DNA of 14,196 nt from an uncultured Polaromonas sp. GTDB lineage: Bacteria > Pseudomonadota > Gammaproteobacteria > Burkholderiales > Burkholderiaceae. The translations under genes were made by a program, and so were the position numbers. Positions 7,335-14,196 of the stretch are shown here, in pieces; the first letter of the stretch is position 1; each line of letters begins with the position of its first letter. The stretch lies in assembly GCA_946479075.1 (NCBI GenBank), contig CAMLDT010000079.1, positions 1 through 14,196 of the forward strand, read 5' to 3'. The notes under the pieces were generated by a model. It was not told the DNA's origin, did not search any database, and saw nothing but the letters and a program-made list of their open reading frames with translations.

Positions 7335-7350
7335 AGAAAAATATTTTTCT
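7335..7350. repeat. 16-base perfect palindrome, AT-rich
   Basis: AGAAAAATATTTTTCT is its own reverse complement and is followed on the plus strand by a run of T. GGGCA (7331-7335) and TGCCC (7362-7366) form a wider inverted repeat around it. It lies about 30 bases beyond the mucD terminator. It could be an operator or simply a local AT-rich fold. Confidence 0.5.
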
Positions 7351-7373
7351 TTTTTTAGCTGTGCCCTCGTTTC

Positions 7374-7407
7374 AAACAAAACCCCCAACCCGATCAGGGT
7401 ATGGGGG
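7374..7407 (-). terminator. Intrinsic terminator after mucD
   Basis: CCCCC (7382-7386) pairs with GGGGG (7403-7407), and ACCC (7388-7391) with GGGT (7397-7400), leaving a small internal bulge and a 5-base loop. On the minus strand the stem is followed by TTTTGTTT (7381-7374). It lies 50 bases after the mucD stop and should end the sigma-E operon transcript. Confidence 0.85.
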
Positions 7408-7456
7408 CTGTTGTCACAAGCCGGCAGCTTGCTGGCGCTGCAGGGCTTTCAGTCAG

Positions 7457-8914
7457 CTAGCGCGCGGGACGGATCAGGGCGTATTGCGTCCATTCGCCCC
7501 GCCTGAACAGGACATTGATGGCCTTGCCTTTTTCCATCCTGGCGAGCGCGGCTTCAAAATCCTTGATGCTGGTGATCTCCGTGTTCGCGATGGCCAGGAT
7601 CACGTCGCCCTCGCGCAAGCCGGCGCGGGCTGCGGCGCCTTCGCTGGCATCCACCTTGACGCCCCCCTTGAGCTTGAGCTCTTTCCTGAGCGCGTCGGGC
7701 AGTTCGCTGACCACCAGCCCCATGGCCCGGGCCGGGCCGGCCACCGGTGGTTTGGTTTCCGGCGCCTGCGCCTTGCGCGGGGATTTTTCCGCCTCCACTT
7801 CGCCGATGATGACGCTCAGGTCACGGCTGGCACCGCGCCGGAACACGGTCACCGTGGCCTTGGTGCCCGGCTTCACATTGCCGACCAGCCGCGGCAGATC
7901 GGTGGCCCTCTCGATGGTTTTGCCCTCGAATTTGATGATGATGTCACCAGCTTCCACGCCGCCTTTTTCAGCGGGCGAACCGGCTTCCACGCCGCGCACC
8001 AATGCGCCCTGCGGTTTGCCCAGCCCGATAGACTCGGCCACATCCTTGCTGACCTGGTCAATCTGAACGCCGATCTTGCCGCGTGTGACCTTGCCCGTAC
8101 TGCGCAACTGATCGGCAACCCGCGTCGCCTCGTCAATGGGAATGGCAAAAGAAATCCCCTGAAAACCACCGGAGCGCGAGTAGATCTGGCTGTTGATGCC
8201 GACCACCTCGCCGCGCATGTTGAGCAGCGGGCCCCCCGAGTTGCCGGGATTGATGGCCACATCGGTCTGGATAAAAGGCAGGTAATCGCCGGTGTCGCGC
8301 TGCTTGGCGCTGACGATACCGGCGGTCACGGTATTTTCCAGGCCAAAAGGCGAACCGATGGCCATGACCCATTCTCCGACCTTGAGCCGGCTGATATCGC
8401 CGATCTTCACCGCCGGCAGCCCTGTCGCCTCGATCTTGACCACGGCCACATCGGTGCGCTTGTCGCTTCCAATGATTTTGGCCTTGAACTCGCGCTTGTC
8501 GGTGAGCGTGACCACCACTTCATCGGCGCCTTCGACCACGTGGGCGTTGGTCATGACCAGCCCATCGGCCGTCAGAATGAACCCCGAGCCGACACCGCGC
8601 GGCTGGTCTTCATCAGGCAGCGAACGGTCGGGGCGCGGAGCGCGCGGCATGTTGGGCGGCACCGGAATGCCAAACCGGCGGAAGAATTCGAGCATCTGCT
8701 CGTCCGCATTGCCCGACGCCCCTGCCTTGACTTTTTCAAGCGTGCGGATGTTCACGACGGACGGCCCGACCGCTTCCACCAGGTCCGTGAAATCCGGCAG
8801 ATTGCGCACCTGCGCCACCGCCGGCTGGACGGGCACCAGGCTCAGGGTGGCTCCCAGCGCCAGCACCCCGGCGGTCACATAGGCACGGTATGGTTTCCAG
8901 TTCAATGTATGCAT
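7457..8914 (-). CDS. mucD: Periplasmic serine endoprotease, DegP/DegQ (MucD) type
   Basis: HtrA-family protease and chaperone that degrades misfolded envelope proteins; in this operon position it corresponds to Pseudomonas MucD. The 485-residue precursor starts with a Sec signal peptide (WKPYRAYVTAGVLALGATLSL, cleavage likely after AVA at 34). The trypsin-like domain has the triad His125 (TNAHVV), Asp155 (TDVAVV) and Ser226 (GNSGGPLL). Two PDZ domains follow, at about 270-350 and 385-480. Two ATGs stand in tandem (8917 and 8914). I chose the second because AAAGG is 6 bases upstream of it and only 3 from the first; the products differ by one Met. It is the last gene of the rpoE-rseA-rseB-mucD series, 109 bases after rseB, and a terminator follows. 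Confidence 0.95.
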   Translation of the reverse strand: MHTLNWKPYRAYVTAGVLALGATLSLVPVQPAVAQVRNLPDFTDLVEAVGPSVVNIRTLEKVKAGASGNADEQMLEFFRRFGIPVPPNMPRAPRPDRSLPDEDQPRGVGSGFILTADGLVMTNAHVVEGADEVVVTLTDKREFKAKIIGSDKRTDVAVVKIEATGLPAVKIGDISRLKVGEWVMAIGSPFGLENTVTAGIVSAKQRDTGDYLPFIQTDVAINPGNSGGPLLNMRGEVVGINSQIYSRSGGFQGISFAIPIDEATRVADQLRSTGKVTRGKIGVQIDQVSKDVAESIGLGKPQGALVRGVEAGSPAEKGGVEAGDIIIKFEGKTIERATDLPRLVGNVKPGTKATVTVFRRGASRDLSVIIGEVEAEKSPRKAQAPETKPPVAGPARAMGLVVSELPDALRKELKLKGGVKVDASEGAAARAGLREGDVILAIANTEITSIKDFEAALARMEKGKAINVLFRRGEWTQYALIRPAR

Positions 8915-9023
8915 CATCAGCCTTTGAGAAATGATTGGGCGAAAGCGGCAGGTCGGCAAAACAGGCCCACCGGGGCCGACCGGCAAACGCGTGGCGCCGG
9001 CGAGTCCCCGGGGACATGGGGCA
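8915..9023 (-). other. rseB-mucD intercistronic region with hairpins
   Basis: This 109-base spacer is long for the operon. It contains an inverted repeat GGTCGGC (8951-8957) / GCCGACC (8975-8981) and a 12-base perfect palindrome GTCCCCGGGGAC (9004-9015). Neither is followed by a T run on the minus strand, so they are not intrinsic terminators. They may affect mRNA processing between rseB and mucD. I see no clear promoter. Confidence 0.55.
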
Positions 9024-10040
9024 TTATTTGCGGCGTTCAAGACTGTCGGCAAACTGCGCCAGCGTCGCCATGGGCACTTCACCGATCACGGTCAGCCACC
9101 ACGCATCCAGGCGCCGCGTCAGGGATTGGGTCGCCCCCATGGTCAGGCGCGACTCCTGAACATGACGCCGGGCGTCAAACGGCTCCACAAAAATCGATAC
9201 CGACGCGAGCCCGTCTGAAAACACCCATTGCATGGGCTCATCCCCCGCTCGTGCGCCGCGCGGCCGCTTGTGGCAACTCATGGGCTGGAAACCCGCCACC
9301 GGCTTTTTCAGCGCCCAGCCTTCGGCACTGGCCGTGGTTTTCACCAGGCCGGGCTTTTCAACCCGGTAGCCGTCGACCTTGTTCATCATCTGCACAAGTT
9401 TTTCAATCTTGACAGGCACATCGAACTGCAGCTCCGAGAATGCCGCCTGTTCCAGGATATTCCCGTCCGCGTCCAGCGTCTGCAGCTTGACGACCAGACC
9501 CTTTTTTTGCTCAGCCCAAATCCGGTACCCAAAACGCATCGCGTCTTTCGGGATCAGCGAGATCACATCGGTATCCACACCGGCGACGCGCTCATGGCCC
9601 TGTTGCCGCGCCTGGTAAAACTCGCCGATGTGGCTGCCGGTGGACTGCAGCATGGCAGGAAAAAGCCCCAGTGACTCGCGCTTTTCAGTGCGCACCACTT
9701 TTTCCTCCGGCAGGAAGGTCACGACCTGGTCGTTGTGGCGAAAGGTGGATCGGGGCGGACCGGTCAACGTATCCACCCGCTCCATCTGCTGGGTTCCGTC
9801 GCAGACGTGCCAGATCCTGGCGCTGGACATCGCCCCACCTGAGGAAACCACAAACGTGCCGACATAGGAGCGATTGCGCGATGCCTCGTGCATGCGCATC
9901 AGCCATTCATTGATATTTTTCGACTCGACAAGCTGCGCGGGTGCAGCCGGAGGCGTCCCGGTGGTTTGCGCTGCTATGTAATGCGTAGCAAACAACGTAC
10001 AACCGGCGAGGGCTAGAAGGCGAAAAGGCTTGAAATTCAT
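9024..10040 (-). CDS. rseB: Sigma-E regulatory protein RseB (MucB)
   Basis: RseB is a periplasmic protein that binds the anti-sigma factor RseA, protects it from DegS cleavage and senses mislocalised lipopolysaccharide or lipoprotein. The 338-residue precursor has a signal peptide (KPFRLLALAGCTLFATHYIAAQ). The N-terminal lipoprotein-carrier-like domain follows (INEWLMRMHEASRNRSYVGTFVV, HNDQVVTFLPEEKVVR), and then the smaller C-terminal domain (ADSLERRK at the end). This two-domain layout and the length match the MucB/RseB family. The ATG at 10040 begins directly before the signal peptide; the open frame upstream is not protein-like. No strong Shine-Dalgarno is visible. It lies 46 bases after rseA and 109 before mucD. 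Confidence 0.94.
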   Translation of the reverse strand: MNFKPFRLLALAGCTLFATHYIAAQTTGTPPAAPAQLVESKNINEWLMRMHEASRNRSYVGTFVVSSGGAMSSARIWHVCDGTQQMERVDTLTGPPRSTFRHNDQVVTFLPEEKVVRTEKRESLGLFPAMLQSTGSHIGEFYQARQQGHERVAGVDTDVISLIPKDAMRFGYRIWAEQKKGLVVKLQTLDADGNILEQAAFSELQFDVPVKIEKLVQMMNKVDGYRVEKPGLVKTTASAEGWALKKPVAGFQPMSCHKRPRGARAGDEPMQWVFSDGLASVSIFVEPFDARRHVQESRLTMGATQSLTRRLDAWWLTVIGEVPMATLAQFADSLERRK

Positions 10041-10086
10041 GCTGAAAGCGGCGTGGGGTTCATGCGCGGTGCAAATACCTGGCGAC

Positions 10087-10680
10087 CTAGCGGCGTTCGC
10101 CTGCGGGAGCTTCAAAGGTTGCGTTGCGCAAAAAACCGGAAGGCATCTGCAGGGCGGAGGTGCCGCCAAACTGCTTGTGCTCGGCCAGCAGCTCCTGCAG
10201 GCGGGCATCCCGCACCACCGGCCCCTGCGATGACATCACCAGCACCTGCTGCGGAGCCCCGGCGCGGGCCAGTTGAGGCGCAGCCGAAGGCGCCAGCAAG
10301 CCGGAAGATCCGGCCGTCCACGCCACCGCGACCACGGCGGCCGCCGAAGCAAAACCGGCCGCCAGTTTCCAGCGGAAACTCCCGTCATTGGCCGCCTCAC
10401 GCCGGCTCAAGGGCACAGGCGCTTGTTCCAGCGGGCCAGCGTGAATGGCCGGCTCCTGATCGAGACGTGCACGCAGGCGCGCCAGGAAGGCAGCATCGGA
10501 AACCCCGGACACCAGGCCGGGCGAGCGCAATACGTCGCCAATCAAATGGTAGCTGCCCCACCGCGCAAGCGCGTCCTCATCGGATGTGCACACCGCGAGC
10601 ACGCCAGCACATTCCCCGCTGGCCAACTGACCATCAGCCAGGGCGGAAATCAATTCAAGGTCTTGCGTTGTCGGTTTCAT
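10087..10680 (-). CDS. rseA: Anti-sigma-E factor RseA (MucA)
   Basis: RseA is an inner-membrane protein whose cytoplasmic part holds sigma-E inactive until regulated proteolysis in response to envelope stress. The 197-residue product has the N-terminal anti-sigma domain (ELISALADGQLASGE at 9-23, then RWGSYHLIGDVLR at 40-52). A single membrane helix follows at about 105-123 (Ala/Val-rich, after RWK), and then a periplasmic tail of about 75 residues ending in GERR. The WxxYHLIGDxLR segment is characteristic of the family. The tail should carry the RseB-binding and site-1 cleavage regions. It begins 85 bases after the rpoE stop without an evident Shine-Dalgarno. Confidence 0.93.
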   Translation of the reverse strand: MKPTTQDLELISALADGQLASGECAGVLAVCTSDEDALARWGSYHLIGDVLRSPGLVSGVSDAAFLARLRARLDQEPAIHAGPLEQAPVPLSRREAANDGSFRWKLAAGFASAAAVVAVAWTAGSSGLLAPSAAPQLARAGAPQQVLVMSSQGPVVRDARLQELLAEHKQFGGTSALQMPSGFLRNATFEAPAGERR

Positions 10681-10765
10681 GGTGTTTGGGCTGCTTGCGC
10701 ATGCCGGTCAATTATTTGCTCTCTGCCCTGGGCCATCTCACGGTGCTGCCCATACCCTGTGCCGC

Positions 10766-11410
10766 CTACCAGCGCTTGCCGGACTGGTTTTCCAGCAGCG
10801 GCTTGATCTTTGCAGAAATCGCTTCCCGGGCCCTGAAAATCCGGGACCGCACGGTGCCTATCGGACAATTCATCAACTCGGCGATTTCTTCATAACTCAA
10901 ACCTTCGATTTCCCGCAGGCTGATGGCCTGGCGCAGTTCCTCGGGCAAAGCGTCCATGGCCGAATTGACCATCTGGGCAATTTCCTTGCTGGCGAGCACG
11001 GCATCGGGGGTTTCTGAACTGGTTAGTTCGTTTTCCAGCGGGGAAGTTTCATCGCTTTCGTCGCTTTGCCCGGATTTGAAGGCATTTTCAGACACCGTGG
11101 GATTGCGCTTCAAGTCCATCAGCGATTTTTTGGCCGTGTTGACGGCAATCCGGTAAAGCCAAGTGTAGAACTGGGCCTCGCCCCTGAACTGGGCCAGCGC
11201 GCGATAGGCCCGGATAAAGGTTTCCTGGGCGATGTCCTCCACCAGGTCCACATCACGCACCATGCGTCCGATGAGCCGCTGGATGCGGCGCTGGTATTTG
11301 ATGACCAGCAGCTCAAACGCTTTCTGGTCGCCCGCCACGCTGCGCTCGACCAGCAGGGCATCGCTGTCGCTGGCCGTCACCGGCGGGGAAGAGGGAATAT
11401 CGGCGCTCAT
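10766..11410 (-). CDS. rpoE: RNA polymerase sigma factor RpoE (AlgU-type)
   Basis: Group 4 (ECF) sigma factor for the envelope-stress response. The 214-residue protein has region 2 (FELLVIKYQRRIQRLIGR, then DLVEDIAQETFIRAYRAL and FYTWLYRIAVNTAKKSL) at about 32-100. A short acidic linker (SDESDETSPLENE) follows. Region 4 is at about 148-205 with the helix-turn-helix GLSYEEIAELMNCPIGTVRSRI. The linker is typical of RpoE/AlgU rather than of FecI-type sigma factors. The ATG at 11410 overlaps the upstream gene's stop in ATGA, suggesting translational coupling. The following rseA-rseB-mucD genes confirm the assignment. I did not find a convincing sigma-E autoregulatory promoter (GAACTT...TC) directly upstream. 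Confidence 0.97.
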   Translation of the reverse strand: MSADIPSSPPVTASDSDALLVERSVAGDQKAFELLVIKYQRRIQRLIGRMVRDVDLVEDIAQETFIRAYRALAQFRGEAQFYTWLYRIAVNTAKKSLMDLKRNPTVSENAFKSGQSDESDETSPLENELTSSETPDAVLASKEIAQMVNSAMDALPEELRQAISLREIEGLSYEEIAELMNCPIGTVRSRIFRAREAISAKIKPLLENQSGKRW

Positions 11411-11931
11411 GGATAAAGGCGTGGCGGATCGGTGTCGACGGGAAAATCCGCTGCGTCAAAAGGGATGGCGCCCGGCCCATCAGGCGGCGCGGCAGCAGGT
11501 GATGCCTTGCGCCGCGAATATACCGCACGGCGCAAATCCATCCAGCGCTCCGGCATGGCAGCGCGATGGGCCCAGAGCCACAGGGTGGCGTGATCCTGGT
11601 TCTCCAGCCTGAGCAGCAGCACGCGCTGAAAATCAAGGACCACCGACAGCGCAAGCACCGGCGTGCCCGAGCGATAACCGGGACTTTCCCAGTGCCACAC
11701 CTGCCCGTCCCAGCGCACCTGCCCGGATGGCGCATGACGCCACCCTGACCACGCCGCTGCAGCAGCCGTGAGCAGCGCCAGCACGGCCACGCCCAGCCGC
11801 CAGTCCAGGCGGGGCGCGCTCACCGCCCATAACAAGGTCACGGCCAGGCCGGCGAACCAGAGCGCAACCAGCACCCGGCCCTGAAAGCGCGAACGCCCCA
11901 GCGGATAAACAACCGATGGGGCGTTATGCAT
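11407..11931 (-). CDS. YgfX/CptA-like inner-membrane protein
   Basis: Small membrane protein of 174 residues of uncertain function. Two hydrophobic helices (about 20-38 and 44-62) form a hairpin, followed by a cytoplasmic part. The pattern GQVRWDGQVWHWESP, then RVLLLRLENQDHATLWLW and ERWMDLRRAVYS, recalls E. coli YgfX (CptA; RWQGQEW, LWLA, EWRDLRR). YgfX is described as the toxin-like partner of YgfY/SdhE. This is recognition from memory, not an alignment search. No sdhE-like partner gene lies beside it here. The C-terminal 30 residues are Pro/Ala/Asp-rich. It starts 54 bases after fabF and ends inside the rpoE start codon (ATGA overlap), so its translation is probably coupled to that of the sigma factor. 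No clear Shine-Dalgarno precedes it. Confidence 0.75.
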   Translation of the reverse strand: MHNAPSVVYPLGRSRFQGRVLVALWFAGLAVTLLWAVSAPRLDWRLGVAVLALLTAAAAAWSGWRHAPSGQVRWDGQVWHWESPGYRSGTPVLALSVVLDFQRVLLLRLENQDHATLWLWAHRAAMPERWMDLRRAVYSRRKASPAAAPPDGPGAIPFDAADFPVDTDPPRLYP

Positions 11932-11985
11932 GAGCAGGCAGTGAAGTGATGGCGCTGGATGCTGAAGGCGAAACAGGAAAGGGCA

Positions 11986-13230
11986 TCAGGCCCGCTGGAA
12001 CACCAGCGTGCCGTTGGTGCCGCCAAAGCCGAAATTGTTCTTGACGGCAACGTCAATCTTCACATCACGCGCCGTGTTGGCGCAGTAGTCCAGATCGCAC
12101 TCCGGGTCCTGGTTGAAGATGTTGATCGTCGGCGGAATTTTCTGGTGATGCAGGGCCAGCACGGTGAATACGGATTCAATGCCGCCGGCCCCGCCCAGCA
12201 AGTGGCCGGTCATGGACTTGGTCGAGCTGACCACCAGTTTCTTCGCATGGTCACCAAACGCCGCCTTGATGGCATTGGTTTCATTGAGGTCACCCAGTGG
12301 CGTGGAGGTTCCATGCGCATTGAGGTAGCCGACCTGGTCGGCATTGGTACCGGCATTTTTCAGGGCCATGACCATGGAACGGCGCGGGCCGTCCACATCC
12401 GGCGCCGTCATGTGATACGCGTCGGCACTCATGCCGAAGCCGGTGAGTTCGGCATAAATCTTCGCGCCGCGTGCCTTGGCATGTTCGTATTCTTCCAGCA
12501 CCAGCACACCGCTGCCCTCGCCCAGCACAAAGCCGTCACGATCCTTGTCCCAGGGCCGTGACGCGGTAGTGGGATCGTCGTTGCGGGTGGACAGGGCGCG
12601 CGCCGCGGCAAAGCCACCCATGCCCAGCGGCGACACCGTGGCTTCTGCACCGCCGGCGACCATCACGTCGCAATCCCCATGTTCGATCATGCGCGCCGAC
12701 AGGCCGATGGCATGCAGGCCCGTGGTACACGCCGTCACCACGGCGATATTGGGGCCCTTGAAACCGAACTTGATGGACACGTGGCCGGAGATCATGTTGA
12801 TGATGGATGCCGGCACAAAAAACGGCGAAATGCGGCGCGGGCCGCGATTCACCAGTTCGGCGTGGGTCTGCTCGATCATGGGCAGACCGCCAATGCCGGA
12901 GCCGATGTTGCAGCCGATGCGTGTGGCCTGCTCCGCACCCAGCGCATCACCCGTGGGCAATCCGCTGTCGGCCACGGCCTGGCAGGCTGCCGCCAGCCCG
13001 AGGTGGATGAAGCGGTCCATGTGACGCGCTTCCTTTTCCGGGATGTAATCCGCGATGTTGAAGCCCTTGACCTCGCCTGCGAACTTGCAGGCGAAATTAC
13101 TTGCGTCAAATTGCGTGATCAGGTCAATGCCCGGCTTGCCAGCCAGCAAGTTGGCCCAGGAATCGGCCACGGTGTTTCCCACCGGGCTGATACATCCCAG
13201 ACCTGTCACAACGACGCGACGACGGCTCAT
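11986..13230 (-). CDS. fabF: 3-oxoacyl-ACP synthase II (KAS II)
   Basis: FabF condenses malonyl-ACP with acyl-ACP in fatty-acid elongation, including the temperature-sensitive C16:1 to C18:1 step in E. coli. The 414-residue product has the expected length. The active-site cysteine is Cys168 (VVTACTTG), with His306 ([11 protein letters not shown]), Lys338 and His343 ([15 protein letters not shown]); FGFGGTNG near the C-terminus is the glycine-rich closing motif. The start at 13230 ([18 protein letters not shown]) has AGGA 7 bases upstream. It follows acpP by 73 bases, and a strong hairpin occupies that gap. The fabG-acpP-fabF order is the usual fab cluster. Confidence 0.98.
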   Translation of the reverse strand: MSRRRVVVTGLGCISPVGNTVADSWANLLAGKPGIDLITQFDASNFACKFAGEVKGFNIADYIPEKEARHMDRFIHLGLAAACQAVADSGLPTGDALGAEQATRIGCNIGSGIGGLPMIEQTHAELVNRGPRRISPFFVPASIINMISGHVSIKFGFKGPNIAVVTACTTGLHAIGLSARMIEHGDCDVMVAGGAEATVSPLGMGGFAAARALSTRNDDPTTASRPWDKDRDGFVLGEGSGVLVLEEYEHAKARGAKIYAELTGFGMSADAYHMTAPDVDGPRRSMVMALKNAGTNADQVGYLNAHGTSTPLGDLNETNAIKAAFGDHAKKLVVSSTKSMTGHLLGGAGGIESVFTVLALHHQKIPPTINIFNQDPECDLDYCANTARDVKIDVAVKNNFGFGGTNGTLVFQRA

Positions 13231-13253
13231 GCGTGAATCCTGAATTAGTTCCA

Positions 13254-13275
13254 GTCAAGCCGCGGCCGGCTTGAC
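13254..13275 (-). other. Intercistronic hairpin between acpP and fabF
   Basis: A 9-base perfect inverted repeat, GTCAAGCCG (13254-13262) and CGGCTTGAC (13267-13275), encloses a 4-base loop. On the minus strand no T run follows, so it does not look like a simple intrinsic terminator. It lies between a gene whose product is needed in great excess (ACP) and one needed in small amounts (FabF). A role as a 3'-end stabiliser or processing site is inferred. Confidence 0.8.
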
Positions 13276-13303
13276 GGGCGAGATGACAAAAGACCGGGGG
13301 TCT

Positions 13304-13669
<366 letters not shown>

Positions 13670-13719
13670 TTATTCATGATCCGGATGACGCCTGGCAGCC
13701 AGCGTGGCTGAAGGCGTGC

Positions 13720-14196
13720 TCACATATACATGCCGCCGTTGACGTGGAGTTCCTGCCCGGTGATGTAGCCGGCCTGCGGGCTGGCCACAAAAGCCACCGC
13801 GTGCGCAATATCCTGGGGTTTGCCGAGATGGCCCAGCGGAATCTGCCCGAGCAGCGCCTTTTGCTGCTCTTCCGGCAGGCCGGCGGTCATGTCGGTTTCA
13901 ATGAAGCCGGGAGCCACGCAGTTGACGGTGATGTTGCGGCTGCCGAGTTCGCGGGCCAGCGCGCGCGTCATGCCGGCCACGCCGGCCTTGGCCGCCGCGT
14001 AATTGGCCTGCCCCGCGTTGCCGGACGCACCCACCACCGAGGTGATGCTGATGATGCGGCCATAACGCTGCTTCATCATGGTGCGCATGACCGCGCGGCT
14101 CATGCGGAACACGGCCTTCAGGTTGGTGTCCAGCACCGCATCCCAGTCCTCATCTTTCAGGCGCATGGCCAGCATGTCGCGCGTGATGCCGGCATT
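13720..14196 (-). CDS. fabG: 3-oxoacyl-ACP reductase FabG, 5' end missing
   Basis: FabG reduces 3-oxoacyl-ACP to 3-hydroxyacyl-ACP with NADPH and belongs to the short-chain dehydrogenase family. The last 158 residues are present; the N-terminal cofactor-binding GxxxGxG region lies beyond the window. The visible part begins with NAGIT, the conserved NNAG region. It then has an Asn in [10 protein letters not shown], Ser in [12 protein letters not shown], and Tyr and Lys in [10 protein letters not shown], the SDR catalytic set. [13 protein letters not shown] and [14 protein letters not shown] complete the family pattern. A full FabG has about 245 residues, so about 90 are missing because of the window edge. 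It is the first of the fabG-acpP-fabF genes seen here. Confidence 0.97.
   Translation of the reverse strand, partial: NAGITRDMLAMRLKDEDWDAVLDTNLKAVFRMSRAVMRTMMKQRYGRIISITSVVGASGNAGQANYAAAKAGVAGMTRALARELGSRNITVNCVAPGFIETDMTAGLPEEQQKALLGQIPLGHLGKPQDIAHAVAFVASPQAGYITGQELHVNGGMYM

Larger units (their letters stand above)
6999..7377. other. AT-rich gene-poor gap between mucD and lepA
   Basis: About 380 bases between two minus-strand terminators hold no convincing protein gene. The base composition is visibly more AT-rich than the flanking genes. Contents: a DnaA-box-like group (7116-7182), a possible small RNA near 6969-7033, an inverted repeat GCTTGAT/ATCAAGC (7227-7233/7242-7248) and a 16-base AT palindrome (7335-7350). 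Short minus-strand frames here (7127-7321 and 6917-7099) lack a Shine-Dalgarno and any recognisable protein pattern, and the second runs through the terminator. Confidence 0.7.

Noticed and set aside
7361..9412. Plus-strand open frame of 683 codons opposite mucD and rseB
   Set aside because: It is antisense to two clearly conserved genes, its product is His/Arg/Gly-rich with no recognisable domain, and it arises from the codon bias of GC-rich genes.
10677..10868. Minus-strand 63-codon frame ending in ATGA over the rseA start
   Set aside because: Half of it lies inside rpoE in another frame, and its product is not protein-like. Coupling to rseA is conceivable because rseA lacks a Shine-Dalgarno, but nothing else supports it.

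Overview
The window is a GC-rich stretch of core chromosome from a betaproteobacterium, most likely Burkholderiales and probably Comamonadaceae (Rhodoferax/Polaromonas-like). This rests on gene order and protein character, not on a database search. Every gene lies on the minus strand, so transcription runs from high to low coordinates. In transcription order: fabG (cut by the window end), acpP, fabF, a YgfX/CptA-like membrane protein, rpoE, rseA, rseB, mucD, then a gene-poor gap of about 550 bp, then lepA, lepB, a DUF4845 protein, rnc, era, recO, pdxJ and acpS (cut by the window start).

The right part (about 11986-14196) is fatty-acid synthesis: a 3-oxoacyl-ACP reductase, acyl carrier protein and a KAS II condensing enzyme. 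The middle (about 7457-11931) is the sigma-E envelope-stress module: sigma factor, membrane anti-sigma factor, periplasmic regulator and a DegP/DegQ-type protease, with a YgfX-like gene overlapping the rpoE start. The left part (1-6904) is the conserved lepA-lepB-DUF4845-rnc-era-recO-pdxJ-acpS series. It joins translation/ribosome maturation (LepA, RNase III, Era), protein export (LepB), recombination (RecO), vitamin B6 synthesis (PdxJ) and ACP activation (AcpS). AcpS modifies the carrier protein encoded at the other end of the window. Many junctions in the left part are tight: pdxJ/acpS share ATGA, lepA/lepB share one base, and the DUF4845 stop abuts the rnc start.

The protein-coding content is ordinary housekeeping and I see no defence, secretion or biosynthetic system. 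The unusual features are small or non-coding: (i) a 144-bp foldback element with 17-bp near-perfect terminal inverted repeats that fills the era-recO gap and reaches to one base from the recO start; (ii) an AT-rich 550-bp gap between mucD and lepA with two minus-strand terminators, a symmetric group of DnaA-box-like sites and a possible small RNA; (iii) a 13-base homopolymer inside pdxJ that coincides with an atypical protein segment; (iv) an intercistronic hairpin between acpP and fabF.
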